Origin: Pseudomonas cremoricolorata
GTDB taxonomy: Bacteria > Pseudomonadota > Gammaproteobacteria > Pseudomonadales > Pseudomonadaceae
Direction: 5' to 3'
DNA: 64,000 bases
NCBI RefSeq assembly: GCF_000759535.1
Contig: NZ_CP009455.1
Coordinates: 806,001-870,000, forward strand
Both the position numbers and the translations under genes were made by a program. How positions within the stretch are numbered: position 1 is the stretch's first letter; each line of letters starts with the position of its first letter. Under the pieces are notes generated by a model. It was given only the letters and a program-made list of their open reading frames with translations. It searched no databases and was not told the DNA's origin. Of the stretch, positions 18,849 to 29,084 are shown piece by piece.

Positions 18849-18870
18849 AATATCAAAACTTTTTGATATT
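18849..18870. promoter_or_regulatory. Perfect palindromic operator upstream of the ArsR-methyltransferase-metK pair
   Basis: AATATCAAAA, a CT spacer and TTTTGATATT form a 10+10 perfect inverted repeat in otherwise GC-rich DNA, 42 bases before the regulator start. Its symmetry and size suit an ArsR-family dimer. Autoregulation, and control of metK by read-through, is the simplest inference. Confidence 0.8.
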
Positions 18871-18874
18871 GCAG

Positions 18875-18903
18875 TTGCGAGCCACGTCCGGCGTGACTAG
18901 ACT
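18875..18903 (+). promoter_or_regulatory. Candidate promoter with possible leaderless start of the ArsR-methyltransferase gene
   Basis: TTGCGA and TAGACT are separated by 17 bases. The -10 ends only 8 bases before the ATG at 18912, and no ribosome site precedes that ATG (ACTGCCGCCCC), so the transcript may start at or next to the start codon. Confidence 0.4.
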
Positions 18904-18911
18904 GCCGCCCC

Positions 18912-19913
18912 ATGAACCTACCCGCGCAGCCTTTCCCCGAGCATTGCAACGATGACCTGGCCGCCCTGTGCAAGGCCAGCGGCGATGTGCTGCGCCTGAA
19001 TGTGCTGCGGGTGCTGGCCAGCGATTCGTTCGGCGTGCTGGAGCTGGCGCAGATCTTCGATATCGGTCAGTCGGGCATGAGCCACCACCTCAAGGTGCTG
19101 GCCCAGGCGGGGTTGGTAGCCACGCGACGGGAAGGCAACGCGATCTTCTACCGTCGTGCCCTGCCAGATACCCTGCGCCTTGGCGGGCGCCTGCATGCCG
19201 CCCTGCTCGAAGAAGTCGACGGCCTGGCTCTGAGCGCCGATATCCAGCAACGCATTGTGCAGGTCCAGCAGCGTCGCGCCGCCACCAGCCAGGACTTTTT
19301 CCTGCGTGTGGAAGAGAAGTTCCGCGCCCAGCAAGACCTCATCGCCGGGCTGCCGCACTACCGCGAGAGCCTTCTGGCGCTGCTCGACAAGCTGAGTTTC
19401 GCGCCCCAGGCGACGGCACTCGAGGTCGGCCCCGGCGACGGCGGTTTTCTGCCCGACCTGGCCCACCGCTTCGCCCAGGTCACGGCGCTGGACAACAGCC
19501 CGACCATGCTCGAACTGGCGCGCCAGTTGTGCCAGCGTGAAGGCCTCGACAACGTCACCTTGCAGTTGGCCGATGCCCTGGACAGCAGCCAGGGCCAGGC
19601 CGACTGCGTGATCCTGAACATGGTTCTGCACCACTTCAGCGACCCTGCGCTGGCCTTGCGCCGCCTCGCTTCGCGGGTCAACGTCGGGGGCAGCCTGCTG
19701 GTCACCGAGCTGTGCAGCCACGACCAGGACTGGGCCCGCGACGCCTGCGGCGACCTGTGGCTTGGGTTCGAACAACACGATCTGGCCCGCTGGGCCAGAG
19801 CCGCCGGGCTCACCCCCGGCGAAAGCCTGTACGTAGGCCTGCGTAACGGCTTCCAGATTCAGGTCCGGCATTTCCAGCGGGCCACTGCCAACACTTTCAT
19901 CGGTACTTTCTAG
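18912..19913 (+). CDS. ArsR-family regulator fused to SAM-dependent methyltransferase (SahR-like)
   Basis: A 333-residue fusion. Residues about 15-95 form an ArsR winged helix (LRLNVLRVLASDSFGVLELAQIFDIGQSGMSHHLKVLAQAGLV, REGNAIFYRRA). Residues about 150-320 form a class I methyltransferase fold (ALEVGPGDGGFLPDLA, DNSPTMLELA, DCVILNMVLHHFSDP). The ArsR metal-binding cysteines are not apparent. The position 12 bases ahead of metK and the perfect palindrome upstream suggest a sensor of SAM or SAH controlling methionine-cycle genes. ArsR-type SAH-responsive regulators (SahR) are described in proteobacteria; assignment to that group is by recalled similarity and context. It may bind SAM/SAH only as a ligand rather than methylate anything. 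Confidence 0.87.
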   Translation: MNLPAQPFPEHCNDDLAALCKASGDVLRLNVLRVLASDSFGVLELAQIFDIGQSGMSHHLKVLAQAGLVATRREGNAIFYRRALPDTLRLGGRLHAALLEEVDGLALSADIQQRIVQVQQRRAATSQDFFLRVEEKFRAQQDLIAGLPHYRESLLALLDKLSFAPQATALEVGPGDGGFLPDLAHRFAQVTALDNSPTMLELARQLCQREGLDNVTLQLADALDSSQGQADCVILNMVLHHFSDPALALRRLASRVNVGGSLLVTELCSHDQDWARDACGDLWLGFEQHDLARWARAAGLTPGESLYVGLRNGFQIQVRHFQRATANTFIGTF

Positions 19914-19925
19914 GAACCCTTCGAG

Positions 19926-21116
19926 ATGAGCGAATACTCCCTTTTCACGTCCGAGTCCGTGTCCGAAGGGCACCCGGATAAAATCGCCGACCAGATTTCC
20001 GACGCGATCCTCGACGCCATCATCACCCAGGACAAATACGCCCGCGTCGCCTGTGAAACCCTGGTCAAGACGGGTGTGGCGATCATCGCCGGCGAAGTCA
20101 CCACCTCGGCCTGGGTCGACCTGGAAGACCTGGTGCGTAAAGTCATCGTCGACATCGGCTACAACAGCTCCGATGTCGGCTTCGATGGCGCCACCTGCGC
20201 AGTGATGAACATCATCGGCAAGCAGTCGGTGGACATCGCCCAGGGTGTCGACCGCTCCAAGCCGGAAGACCAGGGTGCAGGCGACCAGGGCCTGATGTTC
20301 GGTTACGCCAGCAACGAAACCGATGTACTGATGCCGGCGCCGATCTGCTTCTCGCACCGTCTGGTCGAGCGTCAGGCCGAGGCGCGCAAGTCTGGCCTGC
20401 TGCCATGGCTGCGCCCGGATGCCAAATCGCAGGTCACCTGCCGCTATGAAGGTGGCAAGGTGGTCGGCATCGATGCGGTAGTGCTGTCGACCCAACACAA
20501 CCCCGACGTTTCCTACAACGACCTGCGCGATGGCGTGATGGAGCTGATCGTCAAGCACACGCTGCCGGCCGAGCTGCTGCACAAGGACACTCAGTTCCAC
20601 ATCAATCCGACCGGCAATTTCATCATCGGTGGGCCGGTGGGTGACTGCGGCCTGACCGGACGCAAGATCATCGTCGACTCCTACGGCGGCATGGCCCGTC
20701 ACGGTGGCGGCGCGTTCTCGGGCAAGGATCCATCGAAGGTCGACCGTTCCGCCGCCTACGCCGGCCGTTACGTGGCGAAGAACATCGTCGCAGCCGGCCT
20801 TGCCGAACGTTGTGAAATTCAGGTCTCGTACGCCATCGGCGTAGCCCAGCCGACCTCGATTTCGATCAACACCTTCGGCACCGGCAAGGTGTCCGACGCC
20901 CGTATCGTGCAGTTGGTGCGCGAGTGCTTCGACCTGCGCCCCTACGCCATCACCACCATGCTCGACCTGCTCCACCCGATGTACCAGGAGACCGCTGCGT
21001 ACGGCCACTTCGGTCGTACCCCACAGCAGAAGACCGTCGGTGACGACACCTTCACCACCTTCACCTGGGAACGCACCGACCGCGCCGAACAGCTGCGGGT
21101 TGCCGCCGGCCTGTAA
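19926..21116 (+). CDS. metK: S-adenosylmethionine synthetase
   Basis: A 396-residue enzyme making SAM from methionine and ATP. Seen: [19 protein letters not shown] with the catalytic His, [16 protein letters not shown] (ATP-binding signature), and [23 protein letters not shown]. The ATG at 19926 follows CCTTCGAG, 12 bases after the regulator gene, so the pair probably forms one transcript starting near the palindromic operator. A strong intrinsic terminator follows. No SAM riboswitch was seen upstream. Confidence 0.98.
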   Translation: MSEYSLFTSESVSEGHPDKIADQISDAILDAIITQDKYARVACETLVKTGVAIIAGEVTTSAWVDLEDLVRKVIVDIGYNSSDVGFDGATCAVMNIIGKQSVDIAQGVDRSKPEDQGAGDQGLMFGYASNETDVLMPAPICFSHRLVERQAEARKSGLLPWLRPDAKSQVTCRYEGGKVVGIDAVVLSTQHNPDVSYNDLRDGVMELIVKHTLPAELLHKDTQFHINPTGNFIIGGPVGDCGLTGRKIIVDSYGGMARHGGGAFSGKDPSKVDRSAAYAGRYVAKNIVAAGLAERCEIQVSYAIGVAQPTSISINTFGTGKVSDARIVQLVRECFDLRPYAITTMLDLLHPMYQETAAYGHFGRTPQQKTVGDDTFTTFTWERTDRAEQLRVAAGL

Positions 21117-21135
21117 GCCGACCCCGCGCAACGCG

Positions 21136-21169
21136 AAAGCCCCCGTCGATCCCTCGACGGGGGCTTTTT
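21136..21169 (+). terminator. Intrinsic terminator after metK
   Basis: The 14-base stem AAAGCCCCCGTCGA / TCGACGGGGGCTTT has a short loop and is followed by a T run. It ends exactly at the stop of the convergent hypothetical gene. Confidence 0.93.
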
Positions 21170-21573
21170 CATGCGTCGTTCTTCGCCAGACGGTTCCAGC
21201 TCAGCCCATAGACCTCGAACTCGACCGCCTCGCTGACCCCGCCCGGCACCGCACGGCCACCATGACGAAGCACATCGGAGCTGAGAAACCCCTCGGGCTT
21301 TTCCACATGGGCGTCGATGTACTGCAACGGGATGAGCCGCTGGGTATCGTCGAGCGCACACAGCCTGAACCGCCCGGCAACGTGTTCGTTGAGCGCCACC
21401 ACGTAGATCGCGTAGTACTTGCGCAGTTGTTCCTGATTGACGAAGGGGTCGCCTGACCTGACCTTGTTTTCCGGTTGCAGATGACTCAGCCCCTGACCGA
21501 TCTTCTCCCAGTTGTCTCGCAACCAGTGAGGCTCGAAAGTCTTCAGAATCATCACGTCGCGACGCTCATGCAT
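21169..21573 (-). CDS. Hypothetical protein
   Basis: A 134-residue soluble protein with no family recognised. It starts at ATG 21573, supported by AGGAG nine bases upstream (an internal ATG at 21552 lacks this). The sequence has no signal peptide or membrane segment. It contains FEPHWLRDNWEKIGQGLSHL, then QLRKYYAIYVVALNEHVAGRFRLCALDDTQRLIPLQYIDAHVEKP, and ends with AVEFEVYGLSWNRLAKNDA. Balanced composition and normal codon use argue it is real. It converges on metK and shares the terminator. Confidence 0.75.
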   Translation of the reverse strand: MHERRDVMILKTFEPHWLRDNWEKIGQGLSHLQPENKVRSGDPFVNQEQLRKYYAIYVVALNEHVAGRFRLCALDDTQRLIPLQYIDAHVEKPEGFLSSDVLRHGGRAVPGGVSEAVEFEVYGLSWNRLAKNDA

Positions 21574-21618
21574 AGCCCTCTACTCCTGTTTGAGTGGTGC
21601 ACAGAGGGTAGCCCCTAA

Positions 21619-23502
<1,884 letters not shown>

Positions 23503-23544
23503 CGTTTGGCAACGCCCAGTGTCAGAAAAGCCTGAGTTATCGCC

Positions 23545-23567
23545 AGAAACCACTATCAAGGGTTTCT
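23545..23567 (+). terminator. Weak terminator-like hairpin after ligB
   Basis: AGAAACC and GGTTTCT pair around a 9-base loop and are followed by TAA rather than a long T run. It is only weakly supported as a terminator. Confidence 0.35.
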
Positions 23568-23634
23568 TAAAGCACAAAACCAAGGCAGGATTTCCCCCAA
23601 CTTTTGCTACCCCGCCCCGTAAGGGAGGCTTTAC

Positions 23635-24030
23635 ATGAAATCGATGCCCTCGCTCGTCCTGCTGACTACCCTCCTTCTCGCTGCCACCGGCGCCCAGGCC
23701 GCCCAGCCCGATCCCGGCCTGACCGGCTGCGCAGCCAAGCGCAGCGCCATCGAGAACCAGCTCAAGCAAGCCCGTGACCATGGCAACGCCGACCAGGCCG
23801 CCGGCCTGGAAAAAGCGCTCAAGGAAAACACCGACAACTGCACCGACGCCAGCCTGCGCAAGGAGCGCGAGCAAAAAGTGCTTGAAGCCCGTCACGAAGT
23901 GGCGCAGCGCACCAAGGATCTGGACAAGGCCATGAAGAAAGGCGACGCCGAGAAGATCAACAAACGCAAAGAGAAGCTCGCAGAGTCGAAAAAAGAGCTG
24001 CAAGATGCGGTCGATCAGCTCGAGCGCTGA
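23635..24030 (+). CDS. Periplasmic DUF1090 (YqjC-like) protein
   Basis: A 131-residue protein with a cleavable signal peptide (MKSMPSLVLLTTLLLAATGAQAAQ). The mature part is almost entirely charged helix and likely coiled coil (KRSAIENQLKQARDHGNADQAAGLEKALKENTDNC, then a Lys/Glu-rich C-terminus). Two cysteines (TGCAAK and DNCTD) are conserved in the family and could form a disulfide. AGGGAGG sits upstream of ATG 23635. Function is unknown; in enterobacteria the family is found beside yqjD-type genes, which are absent here. Confidence 0.87.
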   Translation: MKSMPSLVLLTTLLLAATGAQAAQPDPGLTGCAAKRSAIENQLKQARDHGNADQAAGLEKALKENTDNCTDASLRKEREQKVLEARHEVAQRTKDLDKAMKKGDAEKINKRKEKLAESKKELQDAVDQLER

Positions 24031-24054
24031 CAGGGGTCACTTGCAGCTCGTCCG

Positions 24055-24501
24055 TCAATGGTTGCGGAACTCCTGATGACACGCTTTGCAGGCAGCCTCG
24101 ACGGCGTTCATCGGTGCCTGCAGACTGGCAGGTTGCACTGCCTGCTGGCGAGTCTGCTCGCGCAGAACGGCAGTGCTGGCCTCCAGGCGCCTGGCCAGGT
24201 CTTCGAACCTCGCCTGGCGCTGCCAGAGCTCAGGCCGCGCGCTGCTGTCACCGCCCTCGGCCTGTTTGGCGAAATGCTGCCAAGGTTCATGTGCCAAGGC
24301 ATCGAGCCTGCCGGCACCGTCAGCGAAGCCTGCAGCGTCGAACGGCAGCCGGCCGCGCAACATGCCACCCAGGTTTTCGCTGGTATGCAACATGTCTTTG
24401 AAAATCGCCTTGCGTTTGGCCACTGGCGAGTCGGGATCGACCCGATCGCAACCGGCTGCGAACAGGGTGATACACAGCATGGCAGTGAAGCGCTTGAACA
24501 T
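24055..24501 (-). CDS. Class II cytochrome c (c'-type) lipoprotein
   Basis: A 148-residue protein. The signal MFKRFTAMLCITLFAAGCDRVD carries a lipobox (FAAGC). The mature part looks like a four-helix bundle and ends in CKACHQEFRNH, the C-terminal CxxCH haem attachment site characteristic of cytochrome c' and related class II cytochromes. It should be membrane-anchored in the periplasm, handling electrons or small gases. It is divergent from mltA and tail to tail with the DUF1090 gene. Its redox partner is not evident from context. Confidence 0.85.
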   Translation of the reverse strand: MFKRFTAMLCITLFAAGCDRVDPDSPVAKRKAIFKDMLHTSENLGGMLRGRLPFDAAGFADGAGRLDALAHEPWQHFAKQAEGGDSSARPELWQRQARFEDLARRLEASTAVLREQTRQQAVQPASLQAPMNAVEAACKACHQEFRNH

Positions 24502-24618
24502 CCGCGGGCCTCTGTCTGAGAAAAAGGCCCGACAGTATCAAGGCCCAGGCCACAAAGACCAATCCCCTACTGATTCGAGGGTCGAATGCCCCATTCGCCC
24601 GCACAAGGACACCGCCCC

Positions 24619-25770
24619 ATGAGTTTTCCCCTGCGCCGCCTCGCCGGCACCCTCACGGTCCTGGCTCTGCTCGCAGGCTGCAACGGCGACGACCAGAACA
24701 AGCCCGCGCCCCACGCCATCGCCACCTATACCCCCGCCACTTGGCAAGACTTGCCTGCCGTCAGCGACAGCGACCTGCTGGCCGGTTTCACCACGTGGCG
24801 CCAGGGCTGCGAAAAGCTCACCCGTGACCCGGCGTGGGCGCCGATTTGCCAGGCAGCGGCAACCGTGCCAAGCGAGTCGCAGGCAGTGCGCGGCTTCTTG
24901 CAGCAACACCTCGAGGTGTACGGCCTGCGCTCGGCGCAGAATCAAGCCAACGGACTGATCACCGGGTACTACGAACCGGTCTACCGCGGCAGCCTCGAAC
25001 AGACGGCAGAGGCCTCCGTGCCGGTCTACGGCATTCCTGAGGACATGGTGGTGGTCGACCTCGCCAGTGTGTACCCGGAACTCAAGGGCAAGCGCCTGCG
25101 CGGGCGTCTGGAGGGTCGCGTGCTCAAGCCGTACGACACTGCCGAGGTCATCAGCCGCGATGGCGTCAACGCCCCGGTGCTGGCCTGGCTGACCGACCCG
25201 ATGGACCTGCAATTCCTGCAAATCCAGGGCTCGGGCCGCGTGCAACTGGAAGACGGTCGGCAATTGCGTCTGGGTTACGCCGACCAGAACGGTCATCCCT
25301 ATCGCCCCATTGGTCGCTGGCTGGTCGAGCAAGGTGAGTTGACCAAGGATCAGGTCAGCATGGGCGCCATCCATGACTGGGCCCAGGCACATCCGCAGCG
25401 TGTGCCGGAACTGCTCGCCAGCAACCCCAGCTACGTATTCTTCAGTGCCCGCCCGGACAGCAACGAAGGCCCGCGGGGCTCGCTCAACGTCCCGCTCACT
25501 GCCGGCTACAGCGTGGCCATCGACCGCAAGGTGATCCCGCTGGGCAGCCTGCTGTGGCTGTCCACCACCCGCCCGGATGGCACTCCTGTGGTGCGCCCGG
25601 TGGGCGCTCAGGATACCGGTGGCGCCATCACCGGCGAGGTGCGTGCAGACCTGTTCTGGGGTACCGGGCCTGAAGCTGGCGAGCTGGCCGGCAACATGAA
25701 GCAGCAAGGGCAGATCTGGATGCTCTGGCCCAAAGGTCAGCCTCTGCCAGACGTGCCCAAGGTGCCGTGA
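24619..25770 (+). CDS. mltA: Membrane-bound lytic murein transglycosylase A
   Basis: A 383-residue lipoprotein; lipobox LLAGC in MSFPLRRLAGTLTVLALLAGCNGD. ATG 24619 is chosen because it begins this signal; the 11-residue upstream extension would spoil it. The MltA domain shows GLITGYYEPVYRGS and, further on, FLQIQGSGRVQLEDG. The C-terminal 3D domain carries GYSVAIDRKVIPLGSLLWLS with the catalytic Asp in VGAQDTGGAI. It cleaves peptidoglycan glycan strands to 1,6-anhydromuropeptides at the inner face of the outer membrane. It ends one base before the convergent MAPEG gene. Confidence 0.95.
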   Translation: MSFPLRRLAGTLTVLALLAGCNGDDQNKPAPHAIATYTPATWQDLPAVSDSDLLAGFTTWRQGCEKLTRDPAWAPICQAAATVPSESQAVRGFLQQHLEVYGLRSAQNQANGLITGYYEPVYRGSLEQTAEASVPVYGIPEDMVVVDLASVYPELKGKRLRGRLEGRVLKPYDTAEVISRDGVNAPVLAWLTDPMDLQFLQIQGSGRVQLEDGRQLRLGYADQNGHPYRPIGRWLVEQGELTKDQVSMGAIHDWAQAHPQRVPELLASNPSYVFFSARPDSNEGPRGSLNVPLTAGYSVAIDRKVIPLGSLLWLSTTRPDGTPVVRPVGAQDTGGAITGEVRADLFWGTGPEAGELAGNMKQQGQIWMLWPKGQPLPDVPKVP

Positions 25771-25771
25771 C

Positions 25772-26158
25772 TCACACCGAGACGACGAAGAAACTGACGA
25801 TCAGCACCAAGCCGGCGAAATAGGCCAGGGAGCGCAGCGCCGCCAGGTCGGCCATGTAGCAAATGATGAACAGCAGGCGGCTGGTGATGTACAGCACACC
25901 CAGGACATCCTGGGTGACTTGCTCGGCATTGCCGACCACATCGGCTACCAGCACCGCCGCGGCGAACGCCGGGAAGGTCTCGAAGCCGTTCTGCTGCGCC
26001 GAGTGCAGCCGCCGTGGCAGGCCAGACAAGGTGTCGAGAAATGCACGGGGGTCATGGTTTTCGCGAAAGCCAAAGCGGCCACTGCTGAGCTTGGCACCCA
26101 AGGCACACAGCGGCGGCAGGAACATGGCGAACAGGATGCACCACAGGGCGACGGTCAT
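25772..26158 (-). CDS. MAPEG family integral membrane protein
   Basis: A 128-residue protein with four predicted membrane helices. ATG 26158 is chosen for its GGAG site; a GTG three codons upstream is unlikely. The family pattern is visible: RAFLDTLSGLPRRLHSAQQNGFETFPAFAAAVLVAD with the conserved Asn-Gly-Phe-Glu segment, then a YITSRLLFIICYMADLAALRS helix. MAPEG proteins include glutathione-dependent enzymes of eicosanoid and detoxification metabolism. The bacterial members' substrates are mostly unknown. It is downstream of the EamA transporter on the same strand with a short gap. Confidence 0.88.
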   Translation of the reverse strand: MTVALWCILFAMFLPPLCALGAKLSSGRFGFRENHDPRAFLDTLSGLPRRLHSAQQNGFETFPAFAAAVLVADVVGNAEQVTQDVLGVLYITSRLLFIICYMADLAALRSLAYFAGLVLIVSFFVVSV

Positions 26159-26182
26159 AGCGAACACTCCACGATCAAGGGG

Positions 26183-27016
26183 TCAGAACTTCATTACCAG
26201 TACGCCAGCCAGGACCAGCCCGCAGGCGAGCAGTCTCGGGCCACCGAACGGTTCCTTCAGATAGCGCATACCGAACAGCACCACCAGAATCACACTCAAC
26301 TCGCGCAGCGCAGCCGCCTCGGCGATCGAGCCCAGGTGCATGGCCCACAGCACCAGGGCATAGCTGAGCAGCACGCATACCCCCACCGCCAGCCCCAGCC
26401 GCCACTGGCTACGCCAGAACGCGGTGAATGTCGCACGGCGGGTCACACCGGCAATCAGCGGAAACGGCAGCGAGCAAAACAGCGTCAGCCACACCAGGTA
26501 ATCCCAGGGTTTGCCCCAGCGCTGTACAGCCTGGCCATCGAACCAGGTGTAGCAACCGATGCACAAGCCGATCAGCGCCACCACCGGCAGCATCGACCAA
26601 GGCAGACGATCACCGCCACCGCCCTGCCACAACAGGCAGGCCATACCGCACGGAATCAGCAGAATGCCCATGATCTGCTGGCCTGTCAGGCTCTCGCCGG
26701 CAAATAGCAACGTCAACGCCAGCACCACCAACGGCGAGGTGCCGCGCATCAGCGGGTAGATCAGCCCCAGGTCGCCCACTCGATACGCCTGGATCAACAG
26801 AACACGGTACAGCAGCTCAGCCAGCGCCGAGGCGGTCAGCCACGGCCAGATATCCACCGGCGGCGGCTCGACCATGGCCAGCAGTGGCACAGCGAAAACC
26901 AGCCCCACCGTGTCCATGCAGGCAATCACCAGCCAGCGTTCGCCGCTGAACTTGATCAAGGTGTTCCAGGTGGCGTGCAGAAACGCGGCGACCAGTACCA
27001 GAGACGTTGCCAACAC
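26183..27016 (-). CDS. EamA/DMT family transporter
   Basis: A 277-residue membrane protein with about ten hydrophobic helices in two EamA-like repeats (starting LVLVAAFLHATWNTLIKFSG and about residue 150). The first half has LIYPLMRGTSPLVVLALTLLFAGESLT, the typical PxM-R-Gx-P element of drug/metabolite transporters. The second ends EAAALRELSVILVVLFGMRYLKEPFG. It is probably an exporter of a small metabolite or amino acid; substrate unknown. It is followed closely by the MAPEG gene and is divergent from the antiporter gene. Confidence 0.88.
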   Translation of the reverse strand: MLATSLVLVAAFLHATWNTLIKFSGERWLVIACMDTVGLVFAVPLLAMVEPPPVDIWPWLTASALAELLYRVLLIQAYRVGDLGLIYPLMRGTSPLVVLALTLLFAGESLTGQQIMGILLIPCGMACLLWQGGGGDRLPWSMLPVVALIGLCIGCYTWFDGQAVQRWGKPWDYLVWLTLFCSLPFPLIAGVTRRATFTAFWRSQWRLGLAVGVCVLLSYALVLWAMHLGSIAEAAALRELSVILVVLFGMRYLKEPFGGPRLLACGLVLAGVLVMKF

Positions 27017-27232
27017 CGTGCACAGCTCCTTGAACCGCTGGGAAGTAAGCAGATATTTCGAGCGCTACCTTACCGCGACTCACCGCAGGTTGCAGGCGTT
27101 ATGGCGTGCACGAACGGAACGATGATGAGTTTTCTGGTCAGAGCATGTGCCCGACCACGCGGTCAGATCATCAAACAACACTCCCCGAGCCATTCGGGTT
27201 TCGACTTGGAAGCCATTGCCACAGGATTCAGG

Positions 27233-28468
27233 ATGCTTGAACTCGTTGCTGCGTTTATCTGCTTGACCACCCTTCTCACCTATGTGAATTACCGCTTCAT
27301 CGGCCTGCCGCCGGCCATTGGCGTGATGGTCACCGCCCTGCTGTTCTCGCTGATCATCCAGGGGCTGAGCTTCATCGGCTTCCCCGGACTGGAAGAACGG
27401 GTTGAAGGCCTGATGAACCAGATCGACTTCAACGACCTGCTGATGCACTGGATGCTGTCGTTCCTGTTGTTCGCCGGCGCTCTGCACGTGAACCTCGGCG
27501 ACCTGCGCAGCTACCGCTGGCCGATCGGCCTGCTGGCCACCGTCGGCGTACTGATCGCCACGGTGGTGATCGGCCTGCTCGCGCATTGGGTGTTCGCCTT
27601 GTTCGGCTGGCAGGTCAGCCTGATCTACTGCCTGCTGTTCGGCGCGCTGATCTCACCGACCGACCCTATCGCCGTGCTTGGCGCGCTGCGTACCGCCAAC
27701 GCGCCGAAACCGCTGAAAACCACCATCGTCGGCGAGTCGCTGTTCAACGATGGCACGGCAGTGGTGGTGTTCACCGTGCTGCTGGGCATCGCCCAGCTCG
27801 GCGAAACGCCGAGCGTGGCCGATACCGCGGTGCTGTTCCTGCGCGAAGCGGTCGGCGGCGCGCTGTTCGGTGGCCTGATCGGCTACGCCACCTACCGCAT
27901 GATCAAGGGCATCGAGCAGTATCAGGTCGAGGTCATGCTGACCCTGGCGCTGGTGATCGGCGGTTCGGTGATGTGCTACGAGCTGCACGTTTCGGCACCG
28001 ATCGCCATGGTCGTGGCGGGTCTGATCATCGGCAACCTGGGGCGCAACCTGGCGATGAACGACATGACCCGGCGCTACATGGACGGCTTCTGGGAACTGA
28101 TCGACGACATGCTCAACGCCCTGCTGTTCGCCCTGATCGGCCTGGAGCTGTTGCTGCTGCCGTTCAACTGGCTGCACCTGGCGGCCGGCAGCGTGCTGGC
28201 GATCGCGGTACTGGCCTCGCGCCTGCTGACCGTGGCCCCGGCCATTGTGCTGCTGCGGCGCTGGCGCAGCGTGCCCAAGGGCACCATCCGCGTGCTCACC
28301 TGGGGCGGCTTGCGCGGCGGCGTCTCGGTGGCCCTGGCGCTGTCGCTGCCGGTCGGTGAAGAACGCGACCTGCTGCTGTCGATCACCTACATCGTGGTGC
28401 TGTCGTCGATCCTGATTCAGGGTCTGACGGTGGGCGGCGTGGTGCGCAGAGTGAGCGAACAGCCGTGA
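27233..28468 (+). CDS. Na+(K+)/H+ antiporter, CPA1/NhaP type
   Basis: A 411-residue protein. ATG 27233 follows CAGGATTCAGG; the long upstream in-frame extension lies opposite the EamA start and lacks membrane character. About 12 helices are evident. Seen: FGALISPTDPIAVLGALR with the ion-site Asp, GESLFNDGTAVVVFTVLLG, and TWGGLRGGVSVALALSLPVG, the CPA1 signature. It exchanges cytoplasmic cations for protons in pH and salt balance. There is no long C-terminal regulatory domain. A strong hairpin lies just after the stop, shared with the convergent thioesterase gene. Confidence 0.93.
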   Translation: MLELVAAFICLTTLLTYVNYRFIGLPPAIGVMVTALLFSLIIQGLSFIGFPGLEERVEGLMNQIDFNDLLMHWMLSFLLFAGALHVNLGDLRSYRWPIGLLATVGVLIATVVIGLLAHWVFALFGWQVSLIYCLLFGALISPTDPIAVLGALRTANAPKPLKTTIVGESLFNDGTAVVVFTVLLGIAQLGETPSVADTAVLFLREAVGGALFGGLIGYATYRMIKGIEQYQVEVMLTLALVIGGSVMCYELHVSAPIAMVVAGLIIGNLGRNLAMNDMTRRYMDGFWELIDDMLNALLFALIGLELLLLPFNWLHLAAGSVLAIAVLASRLLTVAPAIVLLRRWRSVPKGTIRVLTWGGLRGGVSVALALSLPVGEERDLLLSITYIVVLSSILIQGLTVGGVVRRVSEQP

Positions 28469-28496
28469 AAAAAGGGGCCGCGCAATGCGGCCCCTT
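28466..28496 (-). terminator. Terminator shared by thioesterase and antiporter genes
   Basis: The perfect stem AAGGGGCCGC / GCGGCCCCTT has a 5-base loop. Read on the minus strand it is followed by a run of six T, so it best serves the thioesterase gene. It lies immediately after the antiporter stop on the other strand. Confidence 0.85.
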
Positions 28497-28502
28497 CGCG
28501 AT

Positions 28503-28904
28503 TCACTCCACCGAGCCGTCGGGGAACTGATCTTCCACATACTTGATCTGCGTGCGCCCATGGGCCGCTGGCAGACCATCTTCGCCGAGGTTGACGAAGA
28601 CCATGCGGTCGACGGTGAGGATGCTCTTGCGGGTGATCTTGTTGCGCACTTCACAGCGCAGGGTGATCGAGGTGCGGCCGAACTCGGTGGCGGTGATGCC
28701 CAGCTCGATGATGTCGCCCTTGCGCGAGGCGCTGACGAAGTTGATTTCCGACATGTACTTGGTCACCACGCGCTGGTTGCCCAGTTGGACGATGGCGTAG
28801 ATCGCCGCCTCTTCGTCGATCCAGCGCAGCAGGCTGCCGCCGAACAAGGTACCGTTGGGATTGAGGTCTTCGGGTTTTACCCACTTGCGGGTGTGGAAAT
28901 TCAT
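28503..28904 (-). CDS. Hotdog-fold acyl-CoA thioesterase
   Basis: A 133-residue single hotdog-domain protein. ATG 28904 has AGGAG seven bases upstream; the longer frame to 28967 has no site. The motif NPNGTLFGGSLLRWIDEEAAIYAI matches the YciA/BACH acyl-CoA thioesterase group, with the catalytic Asp in the WIDEEA segment, followed by VTKYMSEINFVSASRKGDIIELG. It hydrolyses acyl-CoA to free acid and CoA; chain-length preference cannot be predicted. It is divergent from ahcY. Confidence 0.9.
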   Translation of the reverse strand: MNFHTRKWVKPEDLNPNGTLFGGSLLRWIDEEAAIYAIVQLGNQRVVTKYMSEINFVSASRKGDIIELGITATEFGRTSITLRCEVRNKITRKSILTVDRMVFVNLGEDGLPAAHGRTQIKYVEDQFPDGSVE

Positions 28905-29007
28905 CGGGACTCCTGAACGCCGAGTTAACGTCGGACCATCATGGCAGAGCGGTTGGCGGGACTCCATCGACCCTCGACCATGGTCTCGATCAATTCGACA
29001 GAAAACC

Positions 29008-29036
29008 TTGGGCTAAGTGCTCGGCGCAGCTATAAT
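29008..29036 (+). promoter_or_regulatory. Sigma-70 promoter of ahcY
   Basis: TTGGGC and a perfect TATAAT are separated by 17 bases. Transcription would start near 29043, placing the SAH riboswitch about 45 bases into a 200-base leader. Confidence 0.8.
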
Positions 29037-29084
29037 CTGCGCCGTTTCACATGGCCGCCCACAGCGGCGCCATGCCCGCCACCT

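Noticed and set aside
19914..19925. SAM riboswitch ahead of metK
   Set aside because: Only 12 bases separate metK from the upstream gene, too short for any aptamer, and no aptamer core was seen upstream of the regulator gene.
18918..21131. 737-residue minus-strand ORF
   Set aside because: Antisense to the ArsR-methyltransferase and metK genes. It has no recognisable domain and no ribosome site.
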